In this document: positions 35,713-44,305 of the stretch, piece after piece | Numbering within the stretch: the first letter of the stretch is position 1 | Layout: each line of letters begins with the position of its first letter | NCBI RefSeq assembly: GCF_002094855.1 | Contig: NZ_ARYN01000003.1 | Coordinates: forward strand, 186,001 to 250,000 | Direction of reading: 5' to 3' | DNA from: Zunongwangia atlantica 22II14-10F7 | GTDB lineage: Bacteria; Bacteroidota; Bacteroidia; Flavobacteriales; Flavobacteriaceae | Length of the DNA: 64,000 bases | Program-made: the position numbers and the translations under genes | The notes under the pieces: generated by a model | Told to the model about the DNA's origin: nothing | The model's input: the letters and a program-made list of their open reading frames with translations, nothing else | Databases searched by the model: none

Positions 35713-36375
35713 ATGAAAAAGAATGTTATTAAATTATCTGTGCTGGCTTTTGCTCTTACAGGTATTGTAAGCCTTTCTTCTTGTAAGAATACTGAATCTG
35801 AAAATGATGTCTCTGAAGTTGATAATACAGATATGGAGCAGATGAATGAAAATTCAGATAATGCCTATCCATCTAATGCAACTGCAGAATATCTGGCTTA
35901 TGTAGATCGCTCTACAGACGAATCTGAAAACAAACTTTATACTGAACAAGCCATTAATAAATTGGCCGCTGCGGTTGAAGAAAAATCTCAGGATCTAAAA
36001 GCAAATCCAAGCGATAGCTTAAGAACTATCCTTCCTGAAGATAATACTACTGAAATGGATACCACTATAACTACCGATAGTTTATACACTAAAGGACAAA
36101 TTATTGTAGGTGTGCTGGAAAACTTACAAAAGGATAATTTCCCAGAATTATCTGAAGATGTGGAAAGCTTAAAAGCCAGCTGGAAAAAATTAGAAGAGGC
36201 TAAAAAAACTAATTATAAAGAGACCGCGGTAAATTCATTTTTCAATAAAGCAGCAGATCTTTTAGAGGAAATGAATACCAACACTACAGACGGTACTGTT
36301 ACTGCAAGTTATGTAGGTAATGATTCTACTCAATATAGCACTGAAGCAGATACCATACAGATAGATAAACAGTAA
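35713..36375 (+). CDS. Acidic lipoprotein of unknown function
   Basis: 220 residues. Lipoprotein signal with lipobox LSSC (Cys24), then a very acidic low-complexity stretch (ENDVSEVDNTDMEQMNENSDN). Two helical regions follow (LYTEQAINKLAAAVEEKSQDL and VESLKASWKKLEEAKKTNYKE), ending in a polar tail. I recognise no domain. It stands alone and ends in a clear terminator at 36397. Confidence 0.8.
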   Translation: MKKNVIKLSVLAFALTGIVSLSSCKNTESENDVSEVDNTDMEQMNENSDNAYPSNATAEYLAYVDRSTDESENKLYTEQAINKLAAAVEEKSQDLKANPSDSLRTILPEDNTTEMDTTITTDSLYTKGQIIVGVLENLQKDNFPELSEDVESLKASWKKLEEAKKTNYKETAVNSFFNKAADLLEEMNTNTTDGTVTASYVGNDSTQYSTEADTIQIDKQ

Positions 36376-36396
36376 TTGGAATTGCCAAAGAAAGAA

Positions 36397-36424
36397 CGAA
36401 GGTCGCCTTTTGGCGGCCTTTTTT
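36397..36424 (+). terminator. Intrinsic terminator after the acidic lipoprotein gene
   Basis: AAGGTCGCC and GGCGGCCTT form a 9 bp stem (one G-U pair) around TTTT, followed by six T. It also overlaps the lrgB stop on the other strand, so it probably serves both genes. Confidence 0.8.
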
Positions 36425-37127
36425 ATTGGGTAAAACTAAGCAGCCAAGCCAAAATGTATGGAGCTAACAAAGCGGTAATAATGCCGTTAAAGCACATCGC
36501 TAAACCGCTATAAGTTCCTGCGGAAGCACTAATTTCAAAAGCCCGGGCTGTACCAATACCATGTGCTCCAGTGCCTAATGCCGTGCCTACTGCCTTTTTA
36601 TTTTTTACCCCTAATTTGTGAAGTACAACAGGACCAAAGGCATTGCCTAAGATTCCTGTTATGATTACAATCCCTGCAGTGATTTCTGGAATACCTTCAG
36701 TGATCTTAGTAATCTCTATCGCGATAGGCGTAGTTACCGATTTTGCGGCTAAAGACCGACTAATAATTTCAGGAGCATTTAAAAGCACTAAAAATAGAAC
36801 TACGGAAATAATGCCTACAATGCCGCCAACAAATACCGAAATAAGAAATATCTTTAAATCACGTTTTACTTCTTCTAACTTCTCGTATAAAAATACTCCC
36901 AAAGCCACTACAGATGGCCCTAAAAAGAAACTAATATATTTTGCCCCATTGTTATAGGTTTCAAAATCTATATTAAAAATAAACAAAACCGCTATTATCA
37001 ATATTGCTGAAACCAGCACCCTATTAAAAATAACAAAATCGAATTTCTCTTTTAATTTTCCTGAAAGGAAATAAGCCATTAACGTAAGGGTAACTCCAAA
37101 AATGGGAAGCGCAAAAAATGCTTTCAT
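36423..37127 (-). CDS. lrgB: LrgB/CidB-family membrane protein
   Basis: 234 residues with about six or seven membrane helices. The typical segments PAITAGIVIITGILGNAFGP-like (shown here as EITAGIVIITGILGN), HKLGVKNKKAVGTALGTGAHGIGTARAFE (split: GTALGTGAHGIGTAR) and SGLAMCFNGIITALLAP are present, as in LrgB (PF04172). LrgAB affects murein hydrolase export or pyruvate/glycolate transport depending on the organism. The start overlaps lrgA by 4 bp (ATGA). Confidence 0.92.
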   Translation of the reverse strand: MKAFFALPIFGVTLTLMAYFLSGKLKEKFDFVIFNRVLVSAILIIAVLFIFNIDFETYNNGAKYISFFLGPSVVALGVFLYEKLEEVKRDLKIFLISVFVGGIVGIISVVLFLVLLNAPEIISRSLAAKSVTTPIAIEITKITEGIPEITAGIVIITGILGNAFGPVVLHKLGVKNKKAVGTALGTGAHGIGTARAFEISASAGTYSGLAMCFNGIITALLAPYILAWLLSFTQ

Positions 37128-37459
37128 TTTTTATCCAGTTTTTGATAAATCGCTCCAGTGACATAAATAGACAGCAAAGTACTTAAGATCACGGCAACCG
37201 AAACCGGAATCCAATAGGCTGCAATAATATTGGCGTAAACCATTAACCCTACTCCATACGGAATAAAGAAAACAACCAAATACTTCACCAGAAAATCTGA
37301 GGCTGGTTTTACATCTTCCAGCTTTATAATTTTAAAGAACAACGCCAAAAAAATAAGAAGCATCCCTATAATATTTCCTGCAATGGGAATCGCTAAAAAG
37401 TAATGAATTAGTTCTCCCAGAAAAAGAAAGCAAAAAATATAGATCAAGGATTTAAGCAT
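37124..37459 (-). CDS. lrgA: LrgA/CidA-family membrane protein
   Basis: 111 residues with four membrane helices. IPIAGNIIGMLLIFLALFFK and LVVFFIPYGVGLMVYANI are typical of the holin-like LrgA/CidA family (PF03788). It is placed between the creatininase gene (1 bp overlap) and lrgB (4 bp overlap), so the three genes are translationally coupled. Confidence 0.92.
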   Translation of the reverse strand: MLKSLIYIFCFLFLGELIHYFLAIPIAGNIIGMLLIFLALFFKIIKLEDVKPASDFLVKYLVVFFIPYGVGLMVYANIIAAYWIPVSVAVILSTLLSIYVTGAIYQKLDKK

Positions 37460-38220
37460 TACTCATAAAGATTATCTACATCTGCATGATGTAATTCTAC
37501 AAGAAAATCGGCAATTTTAGAGCTTACCGCTTCTACGAACTTTTTACCCTTTTCGGCGGTTGCCTTTTTAGGATTTCCCACTCCGGTATCACGGCTAACT
37601 TTTGTCCACTGTCGCTGGCTGCTTACCCAACCTTCTCTAAGCCCTTTAATTTTATAGCTCTTAGTAGCGCCATCACCAGCTTCTTCAAGTGGCAACACAA
37701 GTTCTGGAGCCAAATGCATTACAACAGCTGTTTCTAATTCACCGGCATGATCTCCGGGATCATCAAAAAAAGGAGTCGCATCCAAAACCTGAAACCAATT
37801 CAGGCTACAGGTAAAAATATCTGGAAACTCTAAGCTAAGCTCCCGGATCATTTGCTTAAAATGATTCCCTCCATGAGAATTAAAAATAACCAGCTTTCGT
37901 ATACCACAATTATTTAAAACCTGCGCCACATCTTTTAAAATTGCGTATTGCGTAGAAGGATTTAAATTCATACAAAATGGAATATCCATCTGCCCTGTAT
38001 TCACTCCGAATGGAATTGTAGGCAGCAACAAAACTTTAGCACCATTATCCCAAGCTTTTCTGCAGGTTTCCTTCGCCACACCTTCTGCTTCAATATTATC
38101 TGTAGCGTAAGGTAAATGGTAATTATGTGCTTCAGTAGCGCCCCAGGGCAAAATAGCTATTTCGTAATGCTCATCTTTTACATTTTTCCAGTTCGTTTCA
38201 GCAAGGATATAGGGTTTCAT
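37459..38220 (-). CDS. Creatininase-family amidohydrolase
   Basis: 253 residues, cytoplasmic. ILPWGATEAHNYHLPYATD carries the metal ligands (E, H and D), FNSHGGNHFKQMI and DHAGELETAVVMHLAPELV complete the di-metal site of PF02633. Members hydrolyse creatinine or act on formamide intermediates in cofactor synthesis, so the substrate is open. Its stop overlaps the lrgA start. Association with LrgAB suggests transport and hydrolysis of one small metabolite (inference). Confidence 0.9.
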   Translation of the reverse strand: MKPYILAETNWKNVKDEHYEIAILPWGATEAHNYHLPYATDNIEAEGVAKETCRKAWDNGAKVLLLPTIPFGVNTGQMDIPFCMNLNPSTQYAILKDVAQVLNNCGIRKLVIFNSHGGNHFKQMIRELSLEFPDIFTCSLNWFQVLDATPFFDDPGDHAGELETAVVMHLAPELVLPLEEAGDGATKSYKIKGLREGWVSSQRQWTKVSRDTGVGNPKKATAEKGKKFVEAVSSKIADFLVELHHADVDNLYE

Positions 38221-38347
38221 AATTTATCAACATCTAATTAAATATGAATTTACGACTTATATTTTCAACTAAATAATTAAAAAACAAGGTTTTTTTTATA
38301 TAATACTTAAGTTTACACACTATAAAGGCAATCTTACAAAACAAACC

Positions 38348-39391
38348 ATGTTCGATTTTATAATTATTGGGGCAGCCCAGGCTGGCCTAGCAATGGCGTA
38401 TTACCTAAAAGAAGCCGGGTATCATTTTCTTATCCTTGATAAGGAAGAAGAAATTGGTGCTTCGTGGCTTAATCGTTGGGATTCTCTAAAATTATTTACT
38501 CCAACAGAATTTAATCATCTGCCAGGCATGGATTTTCCAGCCGAAAAAGGTCATTATCCTTCTAAAACCGAAGTTGCCAATTACTTTAAAATTTATGCTG
38601 AAAACTTCGAATTTCCGCTACAGTTAAATACGCTGGTGACTTCAGTAAAAAAAGAAAAATCCAGCTTTTATATTGAAACCGAAAATCAACAATTTCAGTC
38701 GAAAAATGTGATTATAGCTACAGGACCTTTTCACGTTCCTTACACTCCCCCTTTTCACAAAAAAATAAGCTCTGAAATTTTCCAAATTCATAGTAATTAC
38801 TATAAAAATGTGGCGCAATTAAAAGAAGGAAACACACTTGTTGTTGGTGCTGGGGATTCTGGATTTCAGATTCTCGATGAAATTTCAGCATTGGGGCAAA
38901 AAACCTATTTTTCAGGAGCTACAGATGTAAAAGTGCTTCCGCAGGAATTTTTAGGAAAAACTTTATGGTGGTGGTTTACAAAAACAGGATTTTTAAGCTT
39001 CAACAAAGATTCCTGGATTGGTAAAAGAATTAGTAAAAGCAGGCAACCTATTATTGGAACCGATGTAAAAGAGATCTTATCGCGAAAAAATGTTGAAGCT
39101 GTTGGTAAAACTATCGATGCTGAAGATGATCTTATTTCTACTGAAAAAAAAGAGATCACAAATATCGCCAATATCGTCTGGGCTACAGGTTACCGACCTA
39201 ATTTTAACTGGATTGATGGTTTAGAGCTTACCAAAGATGGTTATCCAAAGCATAAACGAGGCATTAGTAACACTAAAGGACTATATTTTATAGGCCTCCC
39301 GTGGTTACACACCCGTGGATCTGCAACTTTGGGAGGTATAAAAAATGATGCAAAATTTTTGTTCGATTTTATCGAAAATCAGCCTTCGTGA
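38348..39391 (+). CDS. Flavin-containing monooxygenase-like (CzcO-type) oxidoreductase
   Basis: 347 residues, cytoplasmic. N-terminal FAD site FIIIGAAQAGLAMAYYLKE (the second Gly of GxGxxG is Ala), ASWLNRWDSLKLFTP, the NADPH-binding loop LVVGAGDSGFQI and the ATGYRPNFNW motif fit the NAD(P)/FAD-dependent monooxygenase family. GLPWLHTRGSATLGGI near the end is typical. Substrate unknown. Its last 13 bp overlap the convergent universal stress protein gene. Confidence 0.88.
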   Translation: MFDFIIIGAAQAGLAMAYYLKEAGYHFLILDKEEEIGASWLNRWDSLKLFTPTEFNHLPGMDFPAEKGHYPSKTEVANYFKIYAENFEFPLQLNTLVTSVKKEKSSFYIETENQQFQSKNVIIATGPFHVPYTPPFHKKISSEIFQIHSNYYKNVAQLKEGNTLVVGAGDSGFQILDEISALGQKTYFSGATDVKVLPQEFLGKTLWWWFTKTGFLSFNKDSWIGKRISKSRQPIIGTDVKEILSRKNVEAVGKTIDAEDDLISTEKKEITNIANIVWATGYRPNFNWIDGLELTKDGYPKHKRGISNTKGLYFIGLPWLHTRGSATLGGIKNDAKFLFDFIENQPS

Positions 39392-40215
39392 CGCTTATAA
39401 TTTTCGGTTGGTAATACCAAAAACGGAATTTTAACATTATAAGCAACCTCGTGAACTAAAGAGCTAAACAATAGCTTTTCAATAAAAGTATGCTTGTTTT
39501 TAACCATTACCAGCATTTCTACAGGATTTTGTTTTTGATATTCCTGCAAAGCATCCATCACGCTATCACGATTTATACGGCCAAAAATATATCCGTAATC
39601 ATCAAAACATTTTTGAAGTGCAGCTTTTGATTTTTCCTGATTTTCATCTAAATCTCTTCCAAAGCTTACGTTTAAGATATGTACTTTAGATTCAAACTGT
39701 TCTACTAGTCGTTTTAAAAACCATAAATCGTATTCAGAAAAATCTAATTTCAGGTCGTTAGGAAACAGGATATTTTTGGGTTCTTTATACGTTGCCCCGG
39801 CAGGAATTGCCAGCAAAGGACATTTAGCTACTTTAATAGCATGCACGGTATTAGTTCCAAAAATAAGTTCGCTACCACCCTGAGCGCCTTCTGTACCCAT
39901 TATAATTAAATCGATAGACTGTTCAGCCACACGATCTTTAATTTCTTCGTGTAACATTTTAAAGGTTGAAACTAATTCGAATTCGTGATATTTATTTGGA
40001 AACTCCTCTTCGATTTTCTTTAAAAAACGAGATAAATTTTTAGTTGAATTTTCTTTATAAACACCGTACAAACTACTGTAGATTATAAAATCGGCATTAT
40101 AGAGCGTATTTAGCAGAATAAATTTGGTTCTGGAATTTTTAAATAATTGCAATGCATATTTAATGGCATTATATGAATTATCTGAAAAATCGGTTGGCAA
40201 AAGCACAGTTCTCAT
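39379..40215 (-). CDS. Tandem-domain universal stress protein
   Basis: 278 residues, cytoplasmic, two UspA domains (about 1-145 and 150-275). The first begins TVLLPTDFSDNSYNAIKYAL and has LIIMGTEGAQGG with a GTNTVHAIKVAKCPLLAIP end; the second has NILFPNDLKLDFSEYD and MLVMVKNKHTFIEKLLFSS, then HEVAYNVKIPFLVLP. The domain pair is common in Bacteroidota. The ATP-binding GxxG-S/T pattern is clearer in the first half. Expected role: stress survival. Confidence 0.9.
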   Translation of the reverse strand: MRTVLLPTDFSDNSYNAIKYALQLFKNSRTKFILLNTLYNADFIIYSSLYGVYKENSTKNLSRFLKKIEEEFPNKYHEFELVSTFKMLHEEIKDRVAEQSIDLIIMGTEGAQGGSELIFGTNTVHAIKVAKCPLLAIPAGATYKEPKNILFPNDLKLDFSEYDLWFLKRLVEQFESKVHILNVSFGRDLDENQEKSKAALQKCFDDYGYIFGRINRDSVMDALQEYQKQNPVEMLVMVKNKHTFIEKLLFSSLVHEVAYNVKIPFLVLPTENYKRHEG

Positions 40216-40409
40216 GACTAATTATTTTATGTCTAAATTTACGAATCTTGCCTTTGCCTAACTATGATTTTGGTCATAATCACCATCTGCTGGTAAAATT
40301 TAAAGCATCACTAAGTTAGTTACGGCTTTAAAATATTTATAATTAACAGGCTATTAGCAGCAAGCTTCAATTTTATCTTTAATTTTTGCATTAAGCCAAG
40401 ATCATTTTA

Positions 40410-41324
40410 ATGAAAAGAGAAGCAATAGATACTAAAACCAATCACAATCCTTTTAAACTTTCGCCAAAAGGCTGGTGGGAAGTAGTAAAGCAGGTAAAAA
40501 ATGAGATCTCTGCAGATAAGGTAAGTATTGTTTCAGCCGGGGTTGCTTTTTATGCATTTTTAGCCACTTTCCCAGCAATTATGGCGTTGATCTCTTTGTA
40601 TGGATTAACCACAGATCCTCAGGAAATTCAACGGCAAATAAGTGAACTTTCAGCAATGATGCCACAACAGGCTTTCGAAATTTTGCAACAACGTATCGAT
40701 GTATTTCTTGAAACACATGGCGACAAACTTGGTTGGGGAACCTTATTTGGAATACTATTTAGTATTTGGAGTGCCAACAAAGGCACAAACGGTTTGCTAA
40801 CAGGAGTAGATATCGCTTACGATACTACAGAGAATCATAATATTTTTAAGCAATATTTAATGGCCTCGATTTTTACAGTTGGTGGCCTGGCTATGCTTAT
40901 TTTAAGTATGATTTTAATTGTAGGCTTCCCGGCATTGGTTCATAAAATTGGATTACCAACATATCTTGAAGATTTAATTAGCTGGTCACGTTGGTTGATA
41001 TTGGCCTTTTTAGTGAGTATTTTTTTATGTTTAGTGTATAAGTTTGCACCGGCAAGGCCAAAACCGGCAAATCGATGGGTAATTCCTGGTGCATTATTTT
41101 CAACTTTTGTGTGGTTGGCTGCATCTTATGGCTTTTCCTTTTACGTGAGCAACTTTGGGAATTATGGCGAAGTTTATGGTTCAATTTCAGCAGTTGTAGT
41201 CTTATTGCTTTGGCTTTACATCACTTGCTTCATTATTTTATTGGGTGCTGAAATTAATACTGAAATCGTCGATTATCTAATTTCTGAAAAATTAAAAAAC
41301 AACAACAATTCAACAAAAAACTAA
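40410..41324 (+). CDS. YihY/BrkB-family membrane protein
   Basis: 304 residues with about six membrane helices. VSAGVAFYAFLATFPAIMALISLYG, split by loops, then a SANKGTNGLL segment, LVYKFAPARPKPANRWVIPGALFS and NYGEVYGSISAVVVLLLWLYIT match YihY (PF03631). This family was once called ribonuclease BN by error; its role is unknown, possibly transport or envelope related. A TATCTTTA box is 33 bp before the start. It ends in a poly-Asn/Lys tail. Confidence 0.92.
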   Translation: MKREAIDTKTNHNPFKLSPKGWWEVVKQVKNEISADKVSIVSAGVAFYAFLATFPAIMALISLYGLTTDPQEIQRQISELSAMMPQQAFEILQQRIDVFLETHGDKLGWGTLFGILFSIWSANKGTNGLLTGVDIAYDTTENHNIFKQYLMASIFTVGGLAMLILSMILIVGFPALVHKIGLPTYLEDLISWSRWLILAFLVSIFLCLVYKFAPARPKPANRWVIPGALFSTFVWLAASYGFSFYVSNFGNYGEVYGSISAVVVLLLWLYITCFIILLGAEINTEIVDYLISEKLKNNNNSTKN

Positions 41325-41412
41325 ATTAACAACCACTAAATAATATAATTGTTAAAATTAAAGGTTAAAAAATAATAAATCATTAAATTACAAGGTATTC
41401 TTTCCAAATTTA

Positions 41413-41673
41413 ATGATTATGAAAAATGATGCTTCTAATGAGACTTATGTTGAATACCGTGTTGCTAATTTTATTCTTGCCAATCACCTTACTTATCAAA
41501 AAAATAAAAGGGGAAAATTGTTAAGCGATAAGCAACTTAATTGCAGAAGTTTTAAAGCAAAATTCTTAAAGCTTAAAAAGTCGAAAGTCCCAAAACACGC
41601 TATCTCCTCAACACCAATTGTTTTTACCTGCGGTTATAAAGTGATAAAAAACACTTCATATATTCTAAATTAA
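41413..41673 (+). CDS. Small basic hypothetical protein
   Basis: 86 residues (84 if the second ATG at 41419 is used). Basic in the middle (KFLKLKKSKVPKHAI), with no recognisable domain or signal. It lies between the YihY gene and the DUF2805 gene on the same strand, 56 bp before the latter. Codon use looks ordinary for the region but the sequence is too short to judge. It may be a real small gene or a chance frame. Confidence 0.4.
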   Translation: MIMKNDASNETYVEYRVANFILANHLTYQKNKRGKLLSDKQLNCRSFKAKFLKLKKSKVPKHAISSTPIVFTCGYKVIKNTSYILN

Positions 41674-41729
41674 ATTATAATATTTTTTGTGTTCAACTTT
41701 ATCATTTTATCTTTAAACAAAAGTTGAAT

Positions 41730-42026
41730 ATGAAAATTGCTGAAAAATTTAATCTTTCTGAACGACAGATAGATCGCGTAATTGCCATGGCCTGGGAAGA
41801 TCGTACTACTTTTGAGGCTATAGAATATCAGTTTGGACTTACAGAAAAGGATGTGATAAAATTTATGCAGGAGCAAATGCACCCCAGAAACTGGAAAAAA
41901 TGGCGTGCAAGAGTTCAGGGTAGAAAAACAAAACATCAAAAATTACGGAATTTTGAATCGGGCAGATTTAAAAGTAGCCAGCAACGGCAAATAACGGGTA
42001 ACCGAATTTCTAAAAAGAAATATTAA
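41730..42026 (+). CDS. DUF2805/TIGR03643-family small protein
   Basis: 98 residues from the ATG at 41730 (a TTG two codons earlier is less likely). KIAEKFNLSERQIDRVIAMAWEDRTTFEAIEYQFGLTEKDVIKFM, given here as position 2-46, has two short helices resembling a helix-turn-helix, then RNWKKWRARVQGRKTKHQKL. This is the TIGR03643 pattern often seen beside photolyase/cryptochrome-type genes. It is followed at 5 bp by a LOV-like PAS gene. A link to light signalling is suggestive only. Confidence 0.8.
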   Translation: MKIAEKFNLSERQIDRVIAMAWEDRTTFEAIEYQFGLTEKDVIKFMQEQMHPRNWKKWRARVQGRKTKHQKLRNFESGRFKSSQQRQITGNRISKKKY

Positions 42027-42031
42027 AAACT

Positions 42032-42589
42032 ATGGCACCCGAGAAAGAATACAACTTATCGTCTTTAGATATTTATCTAAGTAAGCAGCATAAAACTTTT
42101 AATGACCTAAAAAGCTTACGCCTGCATCCACTTTGCAGTATGGATATTTTCGCAGATTATTCAGATAAAATAAAAGAAGAAGCCAGGCGGAATACTGAGC
42201 TGGAATCACTTAAAGCTTTTGCTGAAAAATATCATTGGAGCACTTCATTAAATTTTATGCTTAATCAGGATTATGAAGCTTTGGTATTAACCAAAAGAGA
42301 TCAAACTATCTTATGGACCAATAAAGGCTTCAGCACTATGACAGGTTATCCGGCGAACTTTGCTAAAGGGAAAAAACCAAATTTCCTTCAGGGAAAAAAC
42401 ACTTCCGCAGCAATTAGAAAAAAGATAAAGAGCAAGGTAACTTTAGAAAATAATTTCTCTGAAATATTGGCCAATTACCGAAAAAATGGAGAGGAATATT
42501 TATGCAAAATCGATATTTATCCTATTAAAAATTTAGATCAGCAGGTCACTCATTTCTTAGCCCTGGAAAAAGAAGTTTATGAATATTGA
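42032..42589 (+). CDS. Single-domain LOV-like PAS protein without the photoactive Cys
   Basis: 185 residues, soluble. Residues 1-75 are a helical cap; 76-180 are a PAS fold. The segment GYPANFAKGKKPNFLQGKN is nearly the LOV signature GxNCRFLQG, but the adduct-forming Cys is Pro116 (codon CCA), and Asn and Arg of the motif are also changed. The later ILANYRKNGEEYLCKIDIYPI matches the LOV beta-sheet (LNYRKDGTPFWN type). A flavin could still bind but the normal covalent photocycle is not possible. It overlaps the broken thioesterase gene by 11 bp and follows the DUF2805 gene by 5 bp. Confidence 0.82.
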   Translation: MAPEKEYNLSSLDIYLSKQHKTFNDLKSLRLHPLCSMDIFADYSDKIKEEARRNTELESLKAFAEKYHWSTSLNFMLNQDYEALVLTKRDQTILWTNKGFSTMTGYPANFAKGKKPNFLQGKNTSAAIRKKIKSKVTLENNFSEILANYRKNGEEYLCKIDIYPIKNLDQQVTHFLALEKEVYEY

Positions 42590-42965
42590 AGAACGTATCG
42601 AAAAATAGACAACCCATCTTTTTAAAGCTGTTTTTCCAAATACCACCAATCATTACGACACTCTTTTTGGCGGTACGGCTATGCAAATGATGGACGAGGT
42701 TGCCTTTATCACTGCAACACGGTTTAGCAGACAACGTATGGTAACCGTTAGTAGCGATCGCATCGATTTTAAAAAACCAATTCCTGCCGGCACCTTTGTA
42801 GAATTAATAGGAAAAGTGACCAAAGTTGGTAATTCCAGTTTAAAAGTTAGTGTTGAGATTTTTACTGAAGAAATGTATTCTAACCATCGCGAACAGGCTG
42901 TAAAAGGAGAGTTTACTTTTGTTGCCATCGATGAAGATAAAAAACCAGAAAGCCTTAGACTATAA
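42579..42965 (+). pseudogene. Acyl-CoA thioesterase (hotdog) gene with in-frame TAG at codon 10
   Basis: The frame opens at ATG 42579 (MNIEERIEK) and meets TAG at 42606-42608. It then stays open to 42965 and encodes a full hotdog thioesterase: TTHLFKAVFPNTTNHYDTLFGG, split as TNHYDTLFGG with the catalytic Asn/His, AMQMMDEVAFI, SDRIDFKKPIPAG and VKGEFTFVAID. The TAG is one base from TCG (Ser), which fits the STTHLF wording of homologues. No ATG, GTG or TTG lies in frame between the stop and 42681, and starting there would remove the active-site strand. It may be a recent nonsense mutation, a read-through, or a sequence error. Confidence 0.75.
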
Positions 42966-42980
42966 AATCCTAAAAAAAAT

Positions 42981-43008
42981 AAAAGCCATGAAAAATTTCA
43001 TGGCTTTT
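42981..43008. terminator. Bidirectional terminator between the thioesterase and propeller genes
   Basis: AAAAGCCATGAAA and TTTCATGGCTTTT form a 13 bp perfect stem with a 2 nt gap. T-rich runs follow on both strands (GATTTTT and TTATTTTTTTT), so it can end both convergent genes. Confidence 0.85.
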
Positions 43009-43031
43009 GATTTTTGGGCAAAAAAGGTTTA

Positions 43032-44054
43032 CTACTCTGTGTAAAAATAAACGGCTGAAGCGCCAGATAAACTGTTATTAATTTGTGGAGATCTATTTCC
43101 ACTCGTTGTGCTAACATCAGAGAATGCAAGCACTCTACCTCCACCATTTGCTACTTCAGCAATAAATACAGCATCATAATTAGAATCATATACAACATTT
43201 ACAGGATTTCCAAGGTTGGTGTTTCCACCACTAACCCTCATTTGGTCCTCGATAGAAATCATTCCCCCATCCATAGTTGCGTTAAACTTACTGTCGAAAT
43301 TTGTAATAACATGAAAACCTCCATCTGAATCTGAAGCTGCATCACCAATATCTGTCATTATCATAGTTCCTCCGTCATAATCTAAACCATGTGTTCTAAC
43401 AATACCTTCTACCTCTACGGTTTTAGATGCTGAAGCTTCCATATCTGTCATATAAGTTGAAGAAAAATTGGTAAACACTGCAAGCATATTGGTGGCATCA
43501 ACTACGGCATAAAGATCGTTATCAACAAATTCTATCCCCCAAACCTTAAAATCTACGCTTACCACATTTCTTAATTGAAAGCCCGAAGAGGTTTTAGTAT
43601 AAATAAAGAATCTTCCATCTGCAGTGGTATCATCGCCATCTACATCTGCATTATCTGCTACAACATAAATATTTCCGTTTACGGCAATATCACGCGGACT
43701 TTGTAAATCTGAAGAACTTGATAAGTCTAAGCTAAGATTTAAATCTACCCCGGTTTCTAAACCACCAATATCTAAATAGCTCTCCAAACTTGCTGAAGAT
43801 CGTGAAACAATAGTAAAAGAATCATCGTCGCCATCGTAATAAATACCTTCTGCATCATCTGAAGAGGTTTCGTAGCTTGTTGTTTCACCATTATTAATAT
43901 CATAACGGGTTACGCTACCATTATGACTGGTTGCATATAAATGTGCAGTTTCTGAAGTTTCTACAGGAGTTCTTCCCATGCTGTCGTCATCGCTACATGA
44001 AATCATCATTGTTCCTGCAGCTAACATAAAAATTGGCCTAATAAACTTTTTCAT
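43032..44054 (-). CDS. Lipoprotein with predicted beta-propeller
   Basis: 340 residues. Lipobox MMISC (Cys20), then SDDDSMGR. The body repeats short beta blades of the NHL/YncE type, for example HLYATSHNGSVTRYDIN, GIYYDGDDDSFTIVS, DIAVNGNIYVVADNAD, GIEFVDNDLYAVVDATN and VYDSNYDAVFIAEVANGGG. It would sit in the envelope facing the periplasm or surface. Function unknown; similar lipoproteins bind ligands. It stands alone between two terminators. Confidence 0.8.
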   Translation of the reverse strand: MKKFIRPIFMLAAGTMMISCSDDDSMGRTPVETSETAHLYATSHNGSVTRYDINNGETTSYETSSDDAEGIYYDGDDDSFTIVSRSSASLESYLDIGGLETGVDLNLSLDLSSSSDLQSPRDIAVNGNIYVVADNADVDGDDTTADGRFFIYTKTSSGFQLRNVVSVDFKVWGIEFVDNDLYAVVDATNMLAVFTNFSSTYMTDMEASASKTVEVEGIVRTHGLDYDGGTMIMTDIGDAASDSDGGFHVITNFDSKFNATMDGGMISIEDQMRVSGGNTNLGNPVNVVYDSNYDAVFIAEVANGGGRVLAFSDVSTTSGNRSPQINNSLSGASAVYFYTE

Positions 44055-44190
44055 ATTAATTGAGTTTTTTGTTGTTCAGATACTTACGCAAATATGCTTA
44101 AAATAGTTTTCTAAAAAATCTTTCAGCTTTCCTAAAAAACTCACATATAATTGATTTTCAGTTATTTAAATATAAAATAGCTTCAATTTT

Positions 44191-44198
44191 TAACTTTG
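44191..44198 (+). promoter_or_regulatory. Bacteroidota -7 box for the SDR gene
   Basis: TAACTTTG matches TAnnTTTG and lies 107 bp before the SDR start at 44306. No convincing -33 TTG at 19-21 bp upstream. A long leader would result. Confidence 0.35.
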
Positions 44199-44305
44199 TT
44201 TTATTAAAAGATTAAGATTGTTTTACCTGAGATTGGATAAAAAAATTGCGTCATTCATATTGGATAAAAGAAGTTTAAATCGATTTAAATGAATGTAAAG
44301 ATTAT

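Noticed and set aside
40410-41324. Ribonuclease BN
   Set aside because: The old name of the YihY family is a misannotation; the protein is a membrane protein with no nuclease motif.
42681-42965. Thioesterase starting at the internal ATG 42681
   Set aside because: This start drops the first strand and the TNHYDTLFGG active-site block, while the same frame upstream encodes them up to the TAG.
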